A DNA stretch of 64,000 bases from Sphingomonas sp. Leaf17 (GTDB lineage Bacteria; Pseudomonadota; Alphaproteobacteria; Sphingomonadales; Sphingomonadaceae), in the NCBI RefSeq assembly GCF_001421505.1, contig NZ_LMKL01000006.1, positions 334,010 through 398,009 of the forward strand, in the 5' to 3' direction. Below, in pieces: positions 8,583 to 17,946 of this stretch. Both the position numbers and the translations under genes were made by a program. Position 1 is the stretch's first letter, and every line of letters begins with the position of its first letter. The notes under the pieces are model-generated. The model was not told the origin of the DNA. It did no database searches and was given only the letters and a program-made list of their open reading frames with translations.

Positions 8583-9581
8583 TCAACCCTCGTTTCGCAG
8601 GCGCTCGTAGACCTCCAGCCGGTCGCTGCCAAGCATCCGCGAATCGTACAAGGCCCAGCGTCCGTGCGCGGCGGCCAGACCGGTCAGGCCGATGTCGCCC
8701 AACGCGGCCACCCCCCCGCCGATCAGGATCGGTGCGCGGTACAGCACCAGCCGGTCGACCAGATCGGCGGCGAGGAACGCAGCGGCGGTCTGCGCCCCCC
8801 CCTCGACCAGCACATGGTCGGCGTCGGGCAGGGTGGCGATCGCCGCGGGCGAGTCGATCCACTGCCAGCCGGAGCGGGTATCGCCCGCGTGCCGGTGGCC
8901 AAGCACCACACGGAGGGGCGAGCGATCCGCCAGCCCCGGCAACCGCACGTCGAGTATCGGCGCATCGGCCTCCAGCGTACCGCGCCCGACCAGAATGGCC
9001 TCGTGGCGCGCACGTTCGAGATGCGTGTGGGCGCGCGCGCCGGGTCCGGTGATCCAGCGGCTGGCCCCGTCGGCCATCGCGATCCGCCCGTCGAGCGAGG
9101 TGGCGAGTTTCAGCGTCACGAAGGGTCGACCAAGCGCGCGGCGCGTCAGGAACCCGGCCATCGACCGCGCGGCCTCGGCTGCGCGGACACCGACATCGAC
9201 CGGGATCCCGGCGTCCCGCAGCCGGGCAAAACCCGATCCATCGGTGCGCGGGTCGGGATCGCCGAGCGCGGCGACGACGCGAGCGATGCCCGCCGCCGCC
9301 AGCAGGTCGCTGCACGCCGCCCCCCGCGCCGATCGGTGCGCGCAGGGTTCCAGCGTGACATAGGCGGTGGCACCCGCTGCCCGGGCGCCCGCCTGCCCCA
9401 GCGCCATCGCCTCAGCATGGGGACGCCCCCCTGCATGGGTCCAGCCACGGCCGACAACGCGACCATCAGCCACGATGACGCAACCGACATTGGGGTTTGG
9501 GGCGGTCCGCCCGCGCGTTCGCTGTGACAGGGCCAGCGCGACGCCCATCCAGCGCGCATCCATGGACCGGTCGGGGGTCAC
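8583..9581 (-). CDS. ribD: Bifunctional riboflavin deaminase/reductase RibD
   Basis: Carries out steps 2 and 3 of riboflavin synthesis. The N-terminal deaminase has HAEAMAL (zinc His55, proton-shuttle Glu57) and EPCAHRSARGAAC (Cys80, Cys90). The C-terminal reductase starts near RPFVTLKLATSLDGRIAM and includes HVLVEGGAQTAAAF. The GTG at 9581 overlaps the upstream stop as GTGA; an ATG at 9563 (MDARWMGVAL) is an equally plausible start. At 332 aa it is slightly shorter than enzymes of about 360 aa. No GTP cyclohydrolase II gene is in this operon. Confidence 0.94.
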   Translation of the reverse strand: MTPDRSMDARWMGVALALSQRTRGRTAPNPNVGCVIVADGRVVGRGWTHAGGRPHAEAMALGQAGARAAGATAYVTLEPCAHRSARGAACSDLLAAAGIARVVAALGDPDPRTDGSGFARLRDAGIPVDVGVRAAEAARSMAGFLTRRALGRPFVTLKLATSLDGRIAMADGASRWITGPGARAHTHLERARHEAILVGRGTLEADAPILDVRLPGLADRSPLRVVLGHRHAGDTRSGWQWIDSPAAIATLPDADHVLVEGGAQTAAAFLAADLVDRLVLYRAPILIGGGVAALGDIGLTGLAAAHGRWALYDSRMLGSDRLEVYERLRNEG

Positions 9582-9925
9582 AGCCCCCAGGACGTCATCC
9601 GGTCATCCATTTTCTTGAAGCCCGCACGCACCTCGTCCTCCCGCGCCTTCTGCTCGGCGAGGCGCTTGGCCTTGGTCACCGCGTCGATCTTCTGCTGCGC
9701 GCGGATCTCGGCGTCGGTGCGCGTTGCCGGCCATTGTTCGACATAGATGATGTTGGGTTTGTACGCCGGCGCGAAATAGGAGTCCTTGGCGAAGGCGTAG
9801 ACGAAGAACCCGGTGACCAGCATCGCCGCCACCAGGAAACCCAGTTCGTAACGCTCGCGGCCCGCCAGGAAGACCCGCAGATCGCGATACGCCCGGACAG
9901 GGGACATGTTGCGCAGGAAGTTCAT
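9578..9925 (-). CDS. Small single-pass membrane protein of unknown function at the head of the rib operon
   Basis: A 115-aa protein with one clear membrane span (YELGFLVAAMLVTGFFVYAFA) followed by a periplasmic region containing YKPNIIYVEQWPATRTD and a basic, charged C-terminal helix rich in Lys, Arg and Glu. I do not recognise a functional family. It is translationally coupled to ribD by a GTGA overlap, so it is the first gene of the riboflavin transcript. The start at 9925 gives MNFLRNMSPVRAYRDL; internal Met7 is an alternative. Confidence 0.75.
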   Translation of the reverse strand: MNFLRNMSPVRAYRDLRVFLAGRERYELGFLVAAMLVTGFFVYAFAKDSYFAPAYKPNIIYVEQWPATRTDAEIRAQQKIDAVTKAKRLAEQKAREDEVRAGFKKMDDRMTSWGL

Positions 9926-10036
9926 GAACCGAAGATAGGCGCGCCGCCCGTCCAAGGCCAGCCCCAAGGCTTGTGCCGGGCGGATACGCCGGACAGGCTT
10001 GCGCGTTGTCCCCCCAGGCAGAGGAGAATTGCGGCG

Positions 10037-10687
10037 ATGCTCGAACATATTCCGGCCTGGCTTGGCCATGCCCTCGTCAACGTCCGCGCCGGGGCGGAGA
10101 AACTGACCGTGCTGCAACCCGGCCTAGTCGACATCGGTCATGCGACGCTGGAGCTGTCCAGCCCCGCCTTTGCCCAGGATGCGATGATGCCGGCGCGGTT
10201 CACCGCAGATGGCGAAGGCGTGTCCCCGCCGCTGGTCTGGAGCGCGCCACCGACCGGCACCGCGTCATTCGCGCTGCTGGTCGAGGATGCCGACGCGCCA
10301 GCGCTGCAACCGCTGGTTCATGCCATCATCTGGGGCATCCCCGCCGATACCGGCCGGCTGGCGGAAGGTGCGATCGTGGCCGAGGGCGCGGGCGATGCGC
10401 AGGGTGACGTCGGTCGCAATTCCTATCTGCGCGAGGGCTGGCTGCCGCCCGATCCCCCGACCGGGCACGGCGACCACCGCTATGCGTTCCAGCTGTTCGC
10501 GCTGGACGCGACCACACCGGATCCGGGCGACAGCCCCGGGCGCGGGGCGCTGGTCGAGGCGATGACGGGTCATGTGCTGGCGGCGGGATTGCTCGTGGGC
10601 CGGTATGCACGCGGTGCGGTGGCGGATGCGCCGGTCACGGGCGGCGGCTCGTTTTCCGGCCTGCCGGGGTCCGTCGCCCCGGCCTGA
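10037..10687 (+). CDS. YbhB/YbcL family (PEBP, Raf-kinase-inhibitor-like) protein
   Basis: A 216-aa protein of the phosphatidylethanolamine-binding superfamily. The family signature is readable as LELSSPAFAQDAMMPARFTADG, then SPPLVWSAPPTGTASFALLVEDADAP and HGDHRYAFQLFALD, with the ligand-pocket DxDxP-type and HRY motifs in place. The cellular role of bacterial members is not established. The ATG at 10037 is preceded by GAGGAGAA. An N-terminal extension of about 40 residues precedes the domain, and there is no signal peptide. It is divergent from the rib operon. Confidence 0.88.
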   Translation: MLEHIPAWLGHALVNVRAGAEKLTVLQPGLVDIGHATLELSSPAFAQDAMMPARFTADGEGVSPPLVWSAPPTGTASFALLVEDADAPALQPLVHAIIWGIPADTGRLAEGAIVAEGAGDAQGDVGRNSYLREGWLPPDPPTGHGDHRYAFQLFALDATTPDPGDSPGRGALVEAMTGHVLAAGLLVGRYARGAVADAPVTGGGSFSGLPGSVAPA

Positions 10688-10726
10688 TCCGCCTGACGGT
10701 GCCTTATATGCTGTGTCGAAACCCGT

Positions 10727-10834
10727 TCAGGCGACGGGGAGGACGGGTACGGCGGCGCTGATCGCGACGGCAGCGAAGAAGAAGGCGGCGGCGACAGAAG
10801 CGACGATGCGGGCGGCTTCAAAACGGATGGTCAT
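10727..10834 (-). CDS. Small hydrophobic peptide (35 aa)
   Basis: MTIRFEAARIVASVAAAFFF followed by AAVAISAAVPVLPVA makes a single hydrophobic helix with a short charged N-terminus. AAAGGGA lies 12-18 bases before the ATG, a reasonable ribosome-binding site. Such orphan single-span peptides are frequently seen in sphingomonads; the function is unknown. A second peptide of similar design is at 29124-29267. Confidence 0.5.
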   Translation of the reverse strand: MTIRFEAARIVASVAAAFFFAAVAISAAVPVLPVA

Positions 10835-11009
10835 GGCGGTGTGTCCCTTTTTGTCGGCATCCGACCTGTTCGGTGCCGATGCCAGAAGGGTTTGCACGCG
10901 CCGTGCCAGTTTTGGGTTTCGCGTTATATCAGAGCCTTGAGACGCCGCCGCTTCATTATTGGCAAAAAGCGCCACATCGTCGCGGCGGTTCACGCCACAA
11001 TATGGCGAT

Positions 11010-12098
11010 CTATTTCCGCATCTCTATGCGGTCGCGACCATTGGCCTTCGCGGCGTAGAGCAGCCGGTCCGCACGATTGAGCGCCTCGTCCATCGCCTCG
11101 TCCGCTTCCACCTCGACCAGCCCCGCCGACAGGGTGATCTGACCGATCGGACGATCGGTATCGCGGCAGCGAAATCGCTTGGCGCGAACGCTGGACCGGG
11201 CGGCTTCCAGCATCGCGCACGCGGCGTTCGGCTCGACCCCGGTCAGCAGGATCGCAAACTCCTCGCCGCCGTAGCGCGACACAACCTGACCGGCGCAATC
11301 GTCGACCAGGATGCGGCCGATCGCATTCAAGACCCGATCGCCCACGGCATGACCGAATTCGTCGTTGATCCGCTTGAACCGATCCACATCGCAGATCGCC
11401 ACCAATCGGGGCAGGCCGGTTGCGGTGGACCGGTCGAACGCTTCCTGAAACGCGCGCCGATTGGGCAGGCCGGTCATCGGGTCGCGGCGCGCACTGTCAT
11501 GCGCCTCCTCAAGCCGTACGCGCAGATCCTCGGACTCCTGCACCGCAGCGGCAAGCCTGATCTCGGCGTCACGGACCCGCGACACCATGGTGGCGGCCAG
11601 CCGGGCGATCTCGGACGAAAAGTCATTGACCGGAATCAGGGTCAGCGCCTGCGCGTTTTCGGCCAGGTCGCGCCCGAAATCGGCGGTTTCGCTATGGATC
11701 GCACGGACCATCGCCGCGAAATCGGCGACCTGCAACTGGGTGGAGGCGACCAGACGGTCGGCCTCGTCGTTCGCCGCAGTCGGCACCGGCGGCACGACCG
11801 CCATCAGCGACACGCCGGCAACCGCGATGGTCGCGTGCGGATCGGTCGGGCGGCCGGTCGCGACGATGCCGCCGAGCGCTTCGATATCCTGCCGGGTCAG
11901 GCGGACGCCGTCCTCGGTCAGGCGGGCGACGGCCAGCGCGATCGCGCTGCCGGGATCGCGCAGCACCTCGTGCGCGAACGCATAATGCGTCGGCTCCGCG
12001 CTCAGTCGATTGGCGGCGAGGAAGGCACCGACACGATCGAACAGATCGTCGTCGGTACTCCCCTCAAGCCATATCTGCGCCGTATTCGCGCTGTGCAT
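11010..12098 (-). CDS. Diguanylate cyclase (GGDEF domain) with N-terminal conserved region
   Basis: A 362-aa cytoplasmic protein predicted to make cyclic di-GMP. The C-terminal GGDEF domain has DPMTGLPNRRAF, the metal-binding DVDRFKRIND around Asp237 and an intact signature GGEEF at 277-281. No RxxD inhibitory site precedes it. The N-terminal about 80 residues, containing THYAFAHEVLRD and RLTEDGVRLTRQD, match the N-terminus of a second protein in this window at 38545-39546, so this region is a shared, probably sensory or interaction domain. A helical linker joins the two parts. It is monocistronic. Confidence 0.9.
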   Translation of the reverse strand: MHSANTAQIWLEGSTDDDLFDRVGAFLAANRLSAEPTHYAFAHEVLRDPGSAIALAVARLTEDGVRLTRQDIEALGGIVATGRPTDPHATIAVAGVSLMAVVPPVPTAANDEADRLVASTQLQVADFAAMVRAIHSETADFGRDLAENAQALTLIPVNDFSSEIARLAATMVSRVRDAEIRLAAAVQESEDLRVRLEEAHDSARRDPMTGLPNRRAFQEAFDRSTATGLPRLVAICDVDRFKRINDEFGHAVGDRVLNAIGRILVDDCAGQVVSRYGGEEFAILLTGVEPNAACAMLEAARSSVRAKRFRCRDTDRPIGQITLSAGLVEVEADEAMDEALNRADRLLYAAKANGRDRIEMRK

Positions 12099-12161
12099 CC
12101 GTTCCTCACCGCCTTTGATATCGTCGGCGGGCAGCTTAGGTCCGGATTGGTTATGATTGCG

Positions 12162-12695
12162 TCACCGCGCGCGCAGTTTCTGCACGGCGGCCAGCGTCAG
12201 CGCGACATGCTCGGCCGGGTTCATGTCGTCATGGACGAACACGATGCGACCATCGCGGCCGATGACATAGCTGGTCCGCTTGGTGATCTCGCGGCCCGCC
12301 ATCTTGCGGCCCAGCGCGACGTCATACCCCGCGACCACCGCCGGGCCGGCGCTGGCGACGGTGAACTTGCCCGCGCAGTCGGCGGACGAGAACTTCACCA
12401 GCGGCTCGATCGGATCGGCGGACATGCCGATGACGGTCGCGCCGGCCGCCTTGAACGCGCCGATCTTCTCGGCGAAGGCGCGCGCCTCGGCGCTGCACCC
12501 GGACGTGAAGGCGGCGGGGAAGAAATACAGGACCACCGGCCCCTTCTTCAGCTGGTCGGCCAGATGGATCGTCGACACCTTGCCGGCCATCGCCCCGCGC
12601 GTCGTGAAGTCGGGGGCCTTCGACCCCGGCGACAGCGCGGCGACGGCGGGGGATGCGGCGAGCATCAGGGCGGCAGCGACAGCAAGATTGCGCAT
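12162..12695 (-). CDS. Exported peroxiredoxin (AhpC/TSA, BCP-like)
   Basis: A thiol peroxidase with an N-terminal signal peptide (MRNLAVAAALMLAASPAVAA), so it should act in the periplasm. The domain begins LSPGSKAPDFTTRG. The peroxidatic cysteine is Cys67 in PAAFTSGCSAEARAF and a candidate resolving cysteine is Cys107 in SADCAGKF. The chosen ATG at 12695 has GGAG upstream and gives a clean leader; an in-frame upstream ATG at 12719 would put charged residues ahead of it. Similar exported peroxiredoxins are frequent in sphingomonads. Confidence 0.88.
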   Translation of the reverse strand: MRNLAVAAALMLAASPAVAALSPGSKAPDFTTRGAMAGKVSTIHLADQLKKGPVVLYFFPAAFTSGCSAEARAFAEKIGAFKAAGATVIGMSADPIEPLVKFSSADCAGKFTVASAGPAVVAGYDVALGRKMAGREITKRTSYVIGRDGRIVFVHDDMNPAEHVALTLAAVQKLRAR

Positions 12696-12789
12696 TGGGA
12701 AAAACTCCGAGGAAGGCATGGCGTGACGCTAGGCGCTTGGACGCGACCCGTCCATTGCCCGTACCGCCCGGAACCGATAGGCGGTGGCG

Positions 12790-13620
12790 ATGCGCGTCAC
12801 TCAAGCCGATATCGACTTCGCCTGCACCCTCGCCGATGCGGCGGGTGCGGCGATCCGCCCCTATTTCCGCCAGCCGCACGGCGTCGAGACCAAGGCGGAC
12901 GGATCGCCCGTCACGCTGGCCGACCGCGCGGCCGAAAGCGCGATCCGACGGCTGCTCGACGCCGAACGGTCGGGCGACGGCGTGGTCGGCGAGGAATTCG
13001 GCGTGAAGGAGGGGGTGACCGGCCGTCGCTGGATCCTCGACCCGATCGACGGCACCCGCAGCTTCACCGTCGGCCGCCCGATCTTCGGTACGCTGATCGC
13101 GCTGGTCGAGGATGGCTGGCCGCTGCTGGGCATCATCGACCAGCCGATCGCGCGCGAGCGCTGGGTGGGTGCCGCCGGCCGCACGACCCTGTTCAACGGC
13201 GCGCCCGCGAAAACCCGCGCCTGCCCCGCGCTGGAGGGGGCGATCGTCGCGACCACCAGCCCGCATCTGTTCGGCGAGGGCGATGCCGACGCCTACATGG
13301 CGCTGATCGCCGCGGCATCGGCCGGCAAACCACGTCAGGGGCCGGTCTATGGCGGCGACTGCTACAATTACGGGCTGCTGGCGTCGGGCCATCTCGACAT
13401 CGTCTGCGAATCGGGCCTGCAGCTGTATGACTTCGCCGCGCTGGCCCCGATCGTCGAGGGCGCGGGCGGGCGCATGTGCGACTGGAACGGCGACCCGCTG
13501 ACCGCCGACAGCGACGGGCGCGTTCTGGCGATCGGCGATCCGGCGCGGGTCGACGACGTGCTGGAGGCGCTCCACGCACGCCATGGGCACGGCGGCCATG
13601 GGCATCACGATCACGACTGA
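12790..13620 (+). CDS. hisN: Histidinol-phosphatase / inositol monophosphatase family protein
   Basis: A Mg-dependent phosphatase of the IMPase superfamily; the close match to HisN-type proteins suggests the histidinol-phosphate step of histidine synthesis. Key motifs are GEEFG, LDPIDGTRSFTVGRPIFG with the metal-binding Asp residues, and SGLQLYDFAALAPIVEGAGG. It ends in a histidine-rich tail (HARHGHGGHGHHDHD), which may bind metal. The ATG at 12790 or a GTG two codons earlier could be the start. Activity on other phosphates cannot be excluded. Confidence 0.86.
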   Translation: MRVTQADIDFACTLADAAGAAIRPYFRQPHGVETKADGSPVTLADRAAESAIRRLLDAERSGDGVVGEEFGVKEGVTGRRWILDPIDGTRSFTVGRPIFGTLIALVEDGWPLLGIIDQPIARERWVGAAGRTTLFNGAPAKTRACPALEGAIVATTSPHLFGEGDADAYMALIAAASAGKPRQGPVYGGDCYNYGLLASGHLDIVCESGLQLYDFAALAPIVEGAGGRMCDWNGDPLTADSDGRVLAIGDPARVDDVLEALHARHGHGGHGHHDHD

Positions 13621-13745
13621 TTGCGTTCGGCCCGACTTGCGTCTATGCGGCCCGCTTCCTCGAACGTTCGCGTCGAAAGAATCGCCCGGCCAGTGTGGGC
13701 TGCCGCGGCGATTGTAGCGAGGGTTCGAAAACCGAAAGGACCAAA

Positions 13746-13949
13746 ATGCCCAAGCTGAAGACCAAGAGCGGCGTCAAGAAACGCTTCAAGCTCACCGCGA
13801 CCGGCCTGCTGAAGCATGGCGTGGCCGGCAAGCGCCACCGCCTGCTGCACCACAACGGCAAGTACATCCGTCAGAATCGCGGCACCAAGGTGCTGTCGAA
13901 GGCCGATACGGCCGCTGTGAAGGCCTGGGCGCCTTACGGCCTGCGTTGA
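13746..13949 (+). CDS. rpmI: 50S ribosomal protein L35
   Basis: A 67-aa basic protein, MPKLKTKSGVKKRFKLTATG at the N-terminus and KHRLLH-type core, typical of L35. It is followed 19 bases later by rplT, the universal rpmI-rplT pair. infC, which usually comes first, is not upstream here. The ATG at 13746 has GAAAGGA nearby as ribosome-binding site. Confidence 0.97.
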   Translation: MPKLKTKSGVKKRFKLTATGLLKHGVAGKRHRLLHHNGKYIRQNRGTKVLSKADTAAVKAWAPYGLR

Positions 13950-13968
13950 GCTGAGAAGGAATTAGACA

Positions 13969-14337
13969 ATGGCACGCGTAAAACGGGGTGTTACCACCCG
14001 CGCCAAGCACAAGAAGATTCTTGAACAGGCAAAGGGCTATTATGGCCGCCGCAAGAATACCATCCGCATCGCCCGCCAGGCCGTCGAAAAGGCCGGCCAG
14101 TATGCGTACCGCGATCGCAAGGTCAAGAAGCGCGCCTTCCGCGGCCTGTGGATCCAGCGCATCAACGCCGGCGTCCGCGCCGAGGGCCTGACCTATTCGC
14201 GCTTCATGCACGGCTGCAAGCTGGCCGGCATCCAGCTCGACCGCAAGGTTCTGGCCGACATCGCCATGCATGAGGGCGCTGCGTTCAGCGCCATCGTCGC
14301 ACAGGCGAAGGCCGCACTGCCCGCCGAGGCCGCGTAA
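13969..14337 (+). CDS. rplT: 50S ribosomal protein L20
   Basis: A 122-aa ribosomal protein that binds 23S rRNA early in assembly and in many bacteria represses its own operon. It starts [20 protein letters not shown], a standard L20 N-terminus, and contains [20 protein letters not shown]. Length and sequence are normal. AGAAGGA precedes the start. A strong terminator follows within 30 bases. Confidence 0.97.
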   Translation: MARVKRGVTTRAKHKKILEQAKGYYGRRKNTIRIARQAVEKAGQYAYRDRKVKKRAFRGLWIQRINAGVRAEGLTYSRFMHGCKLAGIQLDRKVLADIAMHEGAAFSAIVAQAKAALPAEAA

Positions 14338-14363
14338 CCCTACGCGATCAAGGTTTGGTAACG

Positions 14364-14398
14364 AAAAGGGCATCGGTGGCGACACCGGTGCCCTTTTT
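14364..14398 (+). terminator. Rho-independent terminator of rpmI-rplT
   Basis: An 11-bp stem (GGGCATCGGTG paired with CACCGGTGCCC, one wobble) with the 4-base loop GCGA is flanked by A and T runs (AAAA before, TTTTT after), the classic intrinsic terminator pattern. Confidence 0.9.
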
Positions 14399-14487
14399 GA
14401 TGCGTATCTCGTTTGGTAACCCGACATATCGGATTGGCCGCGTTCGCCCACTTGTGCACCTTTGCCGAATCATCGCATGTCAGTCGG

Positions 14488-14898
14488 ATGGCCCAGCCTC
14501 CCTCCAAAGAAAGACTGATGGAGCTTCGTGCTGCGACGAGGGACAGGGCACCGCATGTGATGACATGCGCTCCCTACCATCGAGGGCCACTCTGCCTTTG
14601 GCCACACGCCTGCTTCGACTGCCATAAGTCATGGAAGCTGCCGGACGAAGCTACTGGTAAGTGCCCGGAATGTGGCGCGGCGCTTCATTCAATGGGGCGT
14701 GCGTTCAAGGCGCCAAAAAAGTCCGACAACGAGCAATGGGCCAAGGTGCGTTCGCTCTGGTTTGCTGGGTTTCGCTTTGTAAATCACACGCGCTGGCAAG
14801 AGGCGGAGCCTTTCCCGAAGCGCTTGCGGGAGGTTGACGACTTCGTCCGCAGAAACCCGCAACATCCGTTCCGGGTCGCAAAAACCAACGGCGGCTAA
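14488..14898 (+). CDS. Zinc-ribbon protein of unknown function
   Basis: A 136-aa protein with a four-cysteine zinc ribbon: Cys42-x2-Cys45 (ACFDCHKSWK) and Cys59-x2-Cys62 (KCPECGAAL). Ahead of it lies APYHRGPLCLWPHA and after it a Trp-rich tail (WAKVRSLWFAGFRFVNHTRW). Similar small zinc-ribbon hypotheticals occur in scattered bacteria. Base composition is lower in GC than the ribosomal genes on its left, hinting at transfer. ATG 14488 is chosen because translation upstream shows no conserved character. Confidence 0.65.
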   Translation: MAQPPSKERLMELRAATRDRAPHVMTCAPYHRGPLCLWPHACFDCHKSWKLPDEATGKCPECGAALHSMGRAFKAPKKSDNEQWAKVRSLWFAGFRFVNHTRWQEAEPFPKRLREVDDFVRRNPQHPFRVAKTNGG

Positions 14899-14946
14899 CC
14901 ACCACTTCCGGACGTAAACGTCTGGATCTGAAGACAACCACAGCCG

Positions 14947-15390
14947 CTATCCGCGCACCGTAGCGTCCAGCGTGATTACCCCGGTGGGTACAGGACTGGC
15001 ATAGCCGTAATACACCAACGCCAGCGCCCAGCCTGCAAGGCCCGCCAGCACGGCCCAGGTGACCAGCGCACCGGCCGCGCGGAGGATATTGGGGGTCTTG
15101 CCGCCCATGCCCAGCCCGTGGGCGATCCGCGCCGCCACGAACACCGCACCGATGCCCCACAACACCGTGGCCGAGCCACCCGCCAGTTCGATGAGCGCCA
15201 TCAGGATGAGCACGAACGGCGCGTATTCGATGAAGTTCGCCTGCGCGCGCATGCGGCCAAGCATCATCGCGTCGCCGCCGTCGCCGGTCATCACCTTGGT
15301 CTGGAACCGGCCGCGCACGATTCGCATCGCGAGCCACAGGTTCAGGACGGCGGCGGCCGCCGCGATCGTCAATGTCACCGGAAGTATCAT
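14947..15390 (-). CDS. MAPEG family membrane protein
   Basis: A 147-aa four-helix inner-membrane protein of the MAPEG family (membrane-associated proteins in eicosanoid and glutathione metabolism). The family hallmark is seen as [20 protein letters not shown] followed by the helix starting at [17 protein letters not shown]. Bacterial members are presumed glutathione-dependent transferases or peroxidases but substrates are mostly unknown. It is monocistronic and convergent with the zinc-ribbon gene. Confidence 0.88.
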   Translation of the reverse strand: MILPVTLTIAAAAAVLNLWLAMRIVRGRFQTKVMTGDGGDAMMLGRMRAQANFIEYAPFVLILMALIELAGGSATVLWGIGAVFVAARIAHGLGMGGKTPNILRAAGALVTWAVLAGLAGWALALVYYGYASPVPTGVITLDATVRG

Positions 15391-15603
15391 GCTCTTTCCC
15401 CCACCCAGCCTGCGTGTCTGCCGCCGGATATAGCCGGATTGCTTGCAACGCAGGCCGAAATCGCTATAGGCCCCTCACTTCGCGATGCGTTCGGCCGGTT
15501 CATGGCTTTTGCCGCGGCCGGCCCTCGAGTCGGTTGCGGCGGTGCCCTGATCGTTCGATCGTGTCGGTTTTCGCTATCATTCAGTTCAAGACAAGGTGCC
15601 GCA

Positions 15604-15783
15604 ATGGCCGTCCCCAAAAGAAAGACTTCGCCCTCCAAGCGCGGCATGCGTCGTGGGCACGACACGCTGACCATCGATTCGTTTCAGGAATGCCCGAACT
15701 GCGGCGAACTGAAGCGCCCGCATAATCTTTGCCAGTCGTGCGGCCATTACAACGGTCGGGCCGTTCTCTCGGTCGAGGGCTGA
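15604..15783 (+). CDS. rpmF: 50S ribosomal protein L32 (zinc-binding form)
   Basis: A 59-aa protein starting [20 protein letters not shown], as expected for L32. Four cysteines (30, 33, 43, 46; CPNC and CQSC) form the zinc ribbon, so this is the zinc-dependent C+ version. It heads the rpmF-plsX-fabH lipid operon, an arrangement conserved across many bacteria. plsX starts 32 bases after the stop. Confidence 0.97.
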   Translation: MAVPKRKTSPSKRGMRRGHDTLTIDSFQECPNCGELKRPHNLCQSCGHYNGRAVLSVEG

Positions 15784-15815
15784 GGCCCGCCACCGGTAAA
15801 GAGGACGTAACGACC

Positions 15816-16886
15816 ATGCCCGAGCGCGCCTGGATCGCCGTCGATGCGATGGGCGGGGATGACGGGCTGGCCGTCATGCTGGCCGGTGTCGCGCGTGCGC
15901 GGCATCGTTTCGACGACATGGGATTTTTCCTGGTCGGCGACGAATCGGCGATTCGCGATGGGCTGAAGGCGCATCCGAATCTGGCGCAGCATTCGGAAAT
16001 CGTCCACGCGCCCGAAGTCGTCGGATCCAGCGACAAACCGAGCCAGGCGATTCGCCGGGCCAAGGTCACGTCGATGGGCGTCGCGATCGACCTGGTGAAG
16101 CAGAAGCGGGCGGGCGCGGCGGTATCCTCCGGGAATACCGGCGCGCTGATGGCGATGGCCAAGCTGTCGCTGCGGACGATGCCCGGTATCGACCGGCCTG
16201 CGCTGGCGGCGTTGCTGCCGACGCTGGGCGACAACGACGTCGTCATGCTCGATCTGGGCGCCAATACCGAGTGCGACGCCCGCAACCTCGTCCAGTTCGC
16301 GGTCATGGGTGCGGCCTATGCGCGGACGACGATGGATCTCGCCTCGCCCCGCGTCGCGCTGCTGAACATCGGCAGCGAGGACATGAAGGGGACCGATTCG
16401 ATCCGCGACGCGGCGCAGGCGCTGCGCCGGGCGGATCATCTGCCGTTGAAGTTCACCGGCTTCATCGAGGGCGACCGCCTGTCGCGCGGCGATGTCGACG
16501 TCATCGTCTGCGACGGCTTTTCCGGCAACATCGCGCTGAAGACCGCCGAGGGTACCGCGCGGTTCGTCGCCGACCTGCTGAAACGCGCGTTTCGCAGTTC
16601 GGTGCGCTCGAAGATCGGCTTCCTGATCTCCAAGCCGGCGACGCAGTTGCTGCGCGAGCATCTCGACCCCAACAACCACAATGGCGCGGTTTTCCTGGGT
16701 CTCAACGGGCTGGTGCTGAAAAGCCATGGCAGCGCGAACGAGCGCGGCGTGGCCACCGCGATCGGGGCGGCGGCCAAGATGGTCCGCGACGACCTGACCC
16801 GCCGGATTCTGGACGATCTGGGCAGCGTCGAGTCGCGGATGCCCGCGCCCACGCCGTCTCCGCGATCGACGGCGGACGCCGCATGA
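15816..16886 (+). CDS. plsX: Phosphate acyltransferase PlsX
   Basis: Converts acyl-ACP to acyl-phosphate, the acyl donor for PlsY in phospholipid synthesis; a peripheral membrane protein. The 356-aa sequence begins [17 protein letters not shown] (signature DAMGGD) and contains [31 protein letters not shown] and [18 protein letters not shown], all characteristic. The ATG at 15816 is the natural start. The stop overlaps the fabH ATG as ATGA, coupling acyl-phosphate synthesis and fatty-acid initiation. Confidence 0.96.
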   Translation: MPERAWIAVDAMGGDDGLAVMLAGVARARHRFDDMGFFLVGDESAIRDGLKAHPNLAQHSEIVHAPEVVGSSDKPSQAIRRAKVTSMGVAIDLVKQKRAGAAVSSGNTGALMAMAKLSLRTMPGIDRPALAALLPTLGDNDVVMLDLGANTECDARNLVQFAVMGAAYARTTMDLASPRVALLNIGSEDMKGTDSIRDAAQALRRADHLPLKFTGFIEGDRLSRGDVDVIVCDGFSGNIALKTAEGTARFVADLLKRAFRSSVRSKIGFLISKPATQLLREHLDPNNHNGAVFLGLNGLVLKSHGSANERGVATAIGAAAKMVRDDLTRRILDDLGSVESRMPAPTPSPRSTADAA

Positions 16887-17851
16887 TCCGATCGGTGATC
16901 CTCGGCACGGGATCGGCCCTGCCCGCCAGCCGCGTGTCGAACGCGCAACTGGCCGAGCGGGTCGACACGTCCGACGACTGGATCGTCGAGCGCACCGGCA
17001 TCCGCTTCCGCCACATCGCGGGCGACGGCGAGACGACCGCGACGCTGGCCGCCGACGCCGCCCGCGCGGCGATCGCCGCCGCCGGGATCGACGCCGGCGA
17101 TATCGACCTGATCGTGCTGGCGACCGCGACGCCGGACCAGACCTTCCCGGCGACCGCGACCAAGGTGCAGGCGATGCTGGGCATCAACGACTGCGTGGCG
17201 TTCGACGTGGCGGCGGTGTGTTCCGGCTTCCTGTACGCGGTACAGGTCGTCGACAGCATGATCCGGTCGGGCGTGGCGAAACGCGCGCTGGTGATCGGTG
17301 CGGAGACGTTCAGCCGGATCCTCGACTGGGAGGATCGCACGACCTGCGTCCTGTTCGGCGATGGCGCGGGTGCGATCGTGCTCGCCGCGCAGGACAGCGC
17401 CGACGCCGACGGGCGCGGCATATTGGCGACCCGGCTGCACGCCGACGGCCGCCACAACGACCTGTTGTACGTCGATGGCGGACCGTCGACCACCGGTACG
17501 GTCGGCAAGCTGCGGATGAAGGGGCGGGAGGTGTTTCGCCACGCCGTCGTCAATCTGGCGTCGGTGATGACCGAGACGCTGGCGCTGGCCGGGCTGACCA
17601 GCGACGATGTCGACTGGGTCGTGCCGCATCAGGCCAACGCCCGCATCCTGGATGCGACGGCGCGCAAGCTGGGCCTGGCGCCGGAAAAGGTCGTCGTCAC
17701 CGTCGACATTCACGCCAACACCTCGGCCGCATCGGTGCCGCTGGCGCTCGACGTAGCGGTGCGCGACGGGCGCGTGAAACAGGGCGATATCGTCGTGCTG
17801 GAGGCGATGGGCGGCGGCTTTACCTGGGGTGCCGCAATCGTCCGGTTCTGA
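16883..17851 (+). CDS. fabH: Beta-ketoacyl-ACP synthase III
   Basis: Condenses acetyl-CoA with malonyl-ACP to start fatty-acid synthesis. The 322-aa protein has the Cys-His-Asn triad: Cys113 in [13 protein letters not shown], His249 in [10 protein letters not shown] and Asn279 in [13 protein letters not shown]. The glycine-rich [10 protein letters not shown] segment and the C-terminal [12 protein letters not shown] also match. Operon position after plsX supports the call. Confidence 0.97.
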   Translation: MIRSVILGTGSALPASRVSNAQLAERVDTSDDWIVERTGIRFRHIAGDGETTATLAADAARAAIAAAGIDAGDIDLIVLATATPDQTFPATATKVQAMLGINDCVAFDVAAVCSGFLYAVQVVDSMIRSGVAKRALVIGAETFSRILDWEDRTTCVLFGDGAGAIVLAAQDSADADGRGILATRLHADGRHNDLLYVDGGPSTTGTVGKLRMKGREVFRHAVVNLASVMTETLALAGLTSDDVDWVVPHQANARILDATARKLGLAPEKVVVTVDIHANTSAASVPLALDVAVRDGRVKQGDIVVLEAMGGGFTWGAAIVRF

Positions 17852-17865
17852 TGCACCCCGGTCGA

Positions 17866-17907
17866 CCCGACGGGATGACAAACATCTTTCAGTCATCCCG
17901 TCTCGGG
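17866..17907 (+). terminator. Hairpin between fabH and ihfA
   Basis: An 11-bp perfect stem (GACGGGATGAC / GTCATCCCGTC), extended by further pairing with a bulge, lies just after fabH. There is no T run, so it may be an RNA-stability or processing element rather than a true terminator. ihfA starts about 40 bases downstream. Confidence 0.4.
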
Positions 17908-17946
17908 TGTAAGCCATAGGCTGTAAGGCTCGGGGGAGTGGACGGA

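Noticed and set aside
9926..10036. FMN riboswitch before the riboflavin operon
   Set aside because: The 110-base gap has none of the conserved RFN-element sequence, and is shared with a divergent gene.
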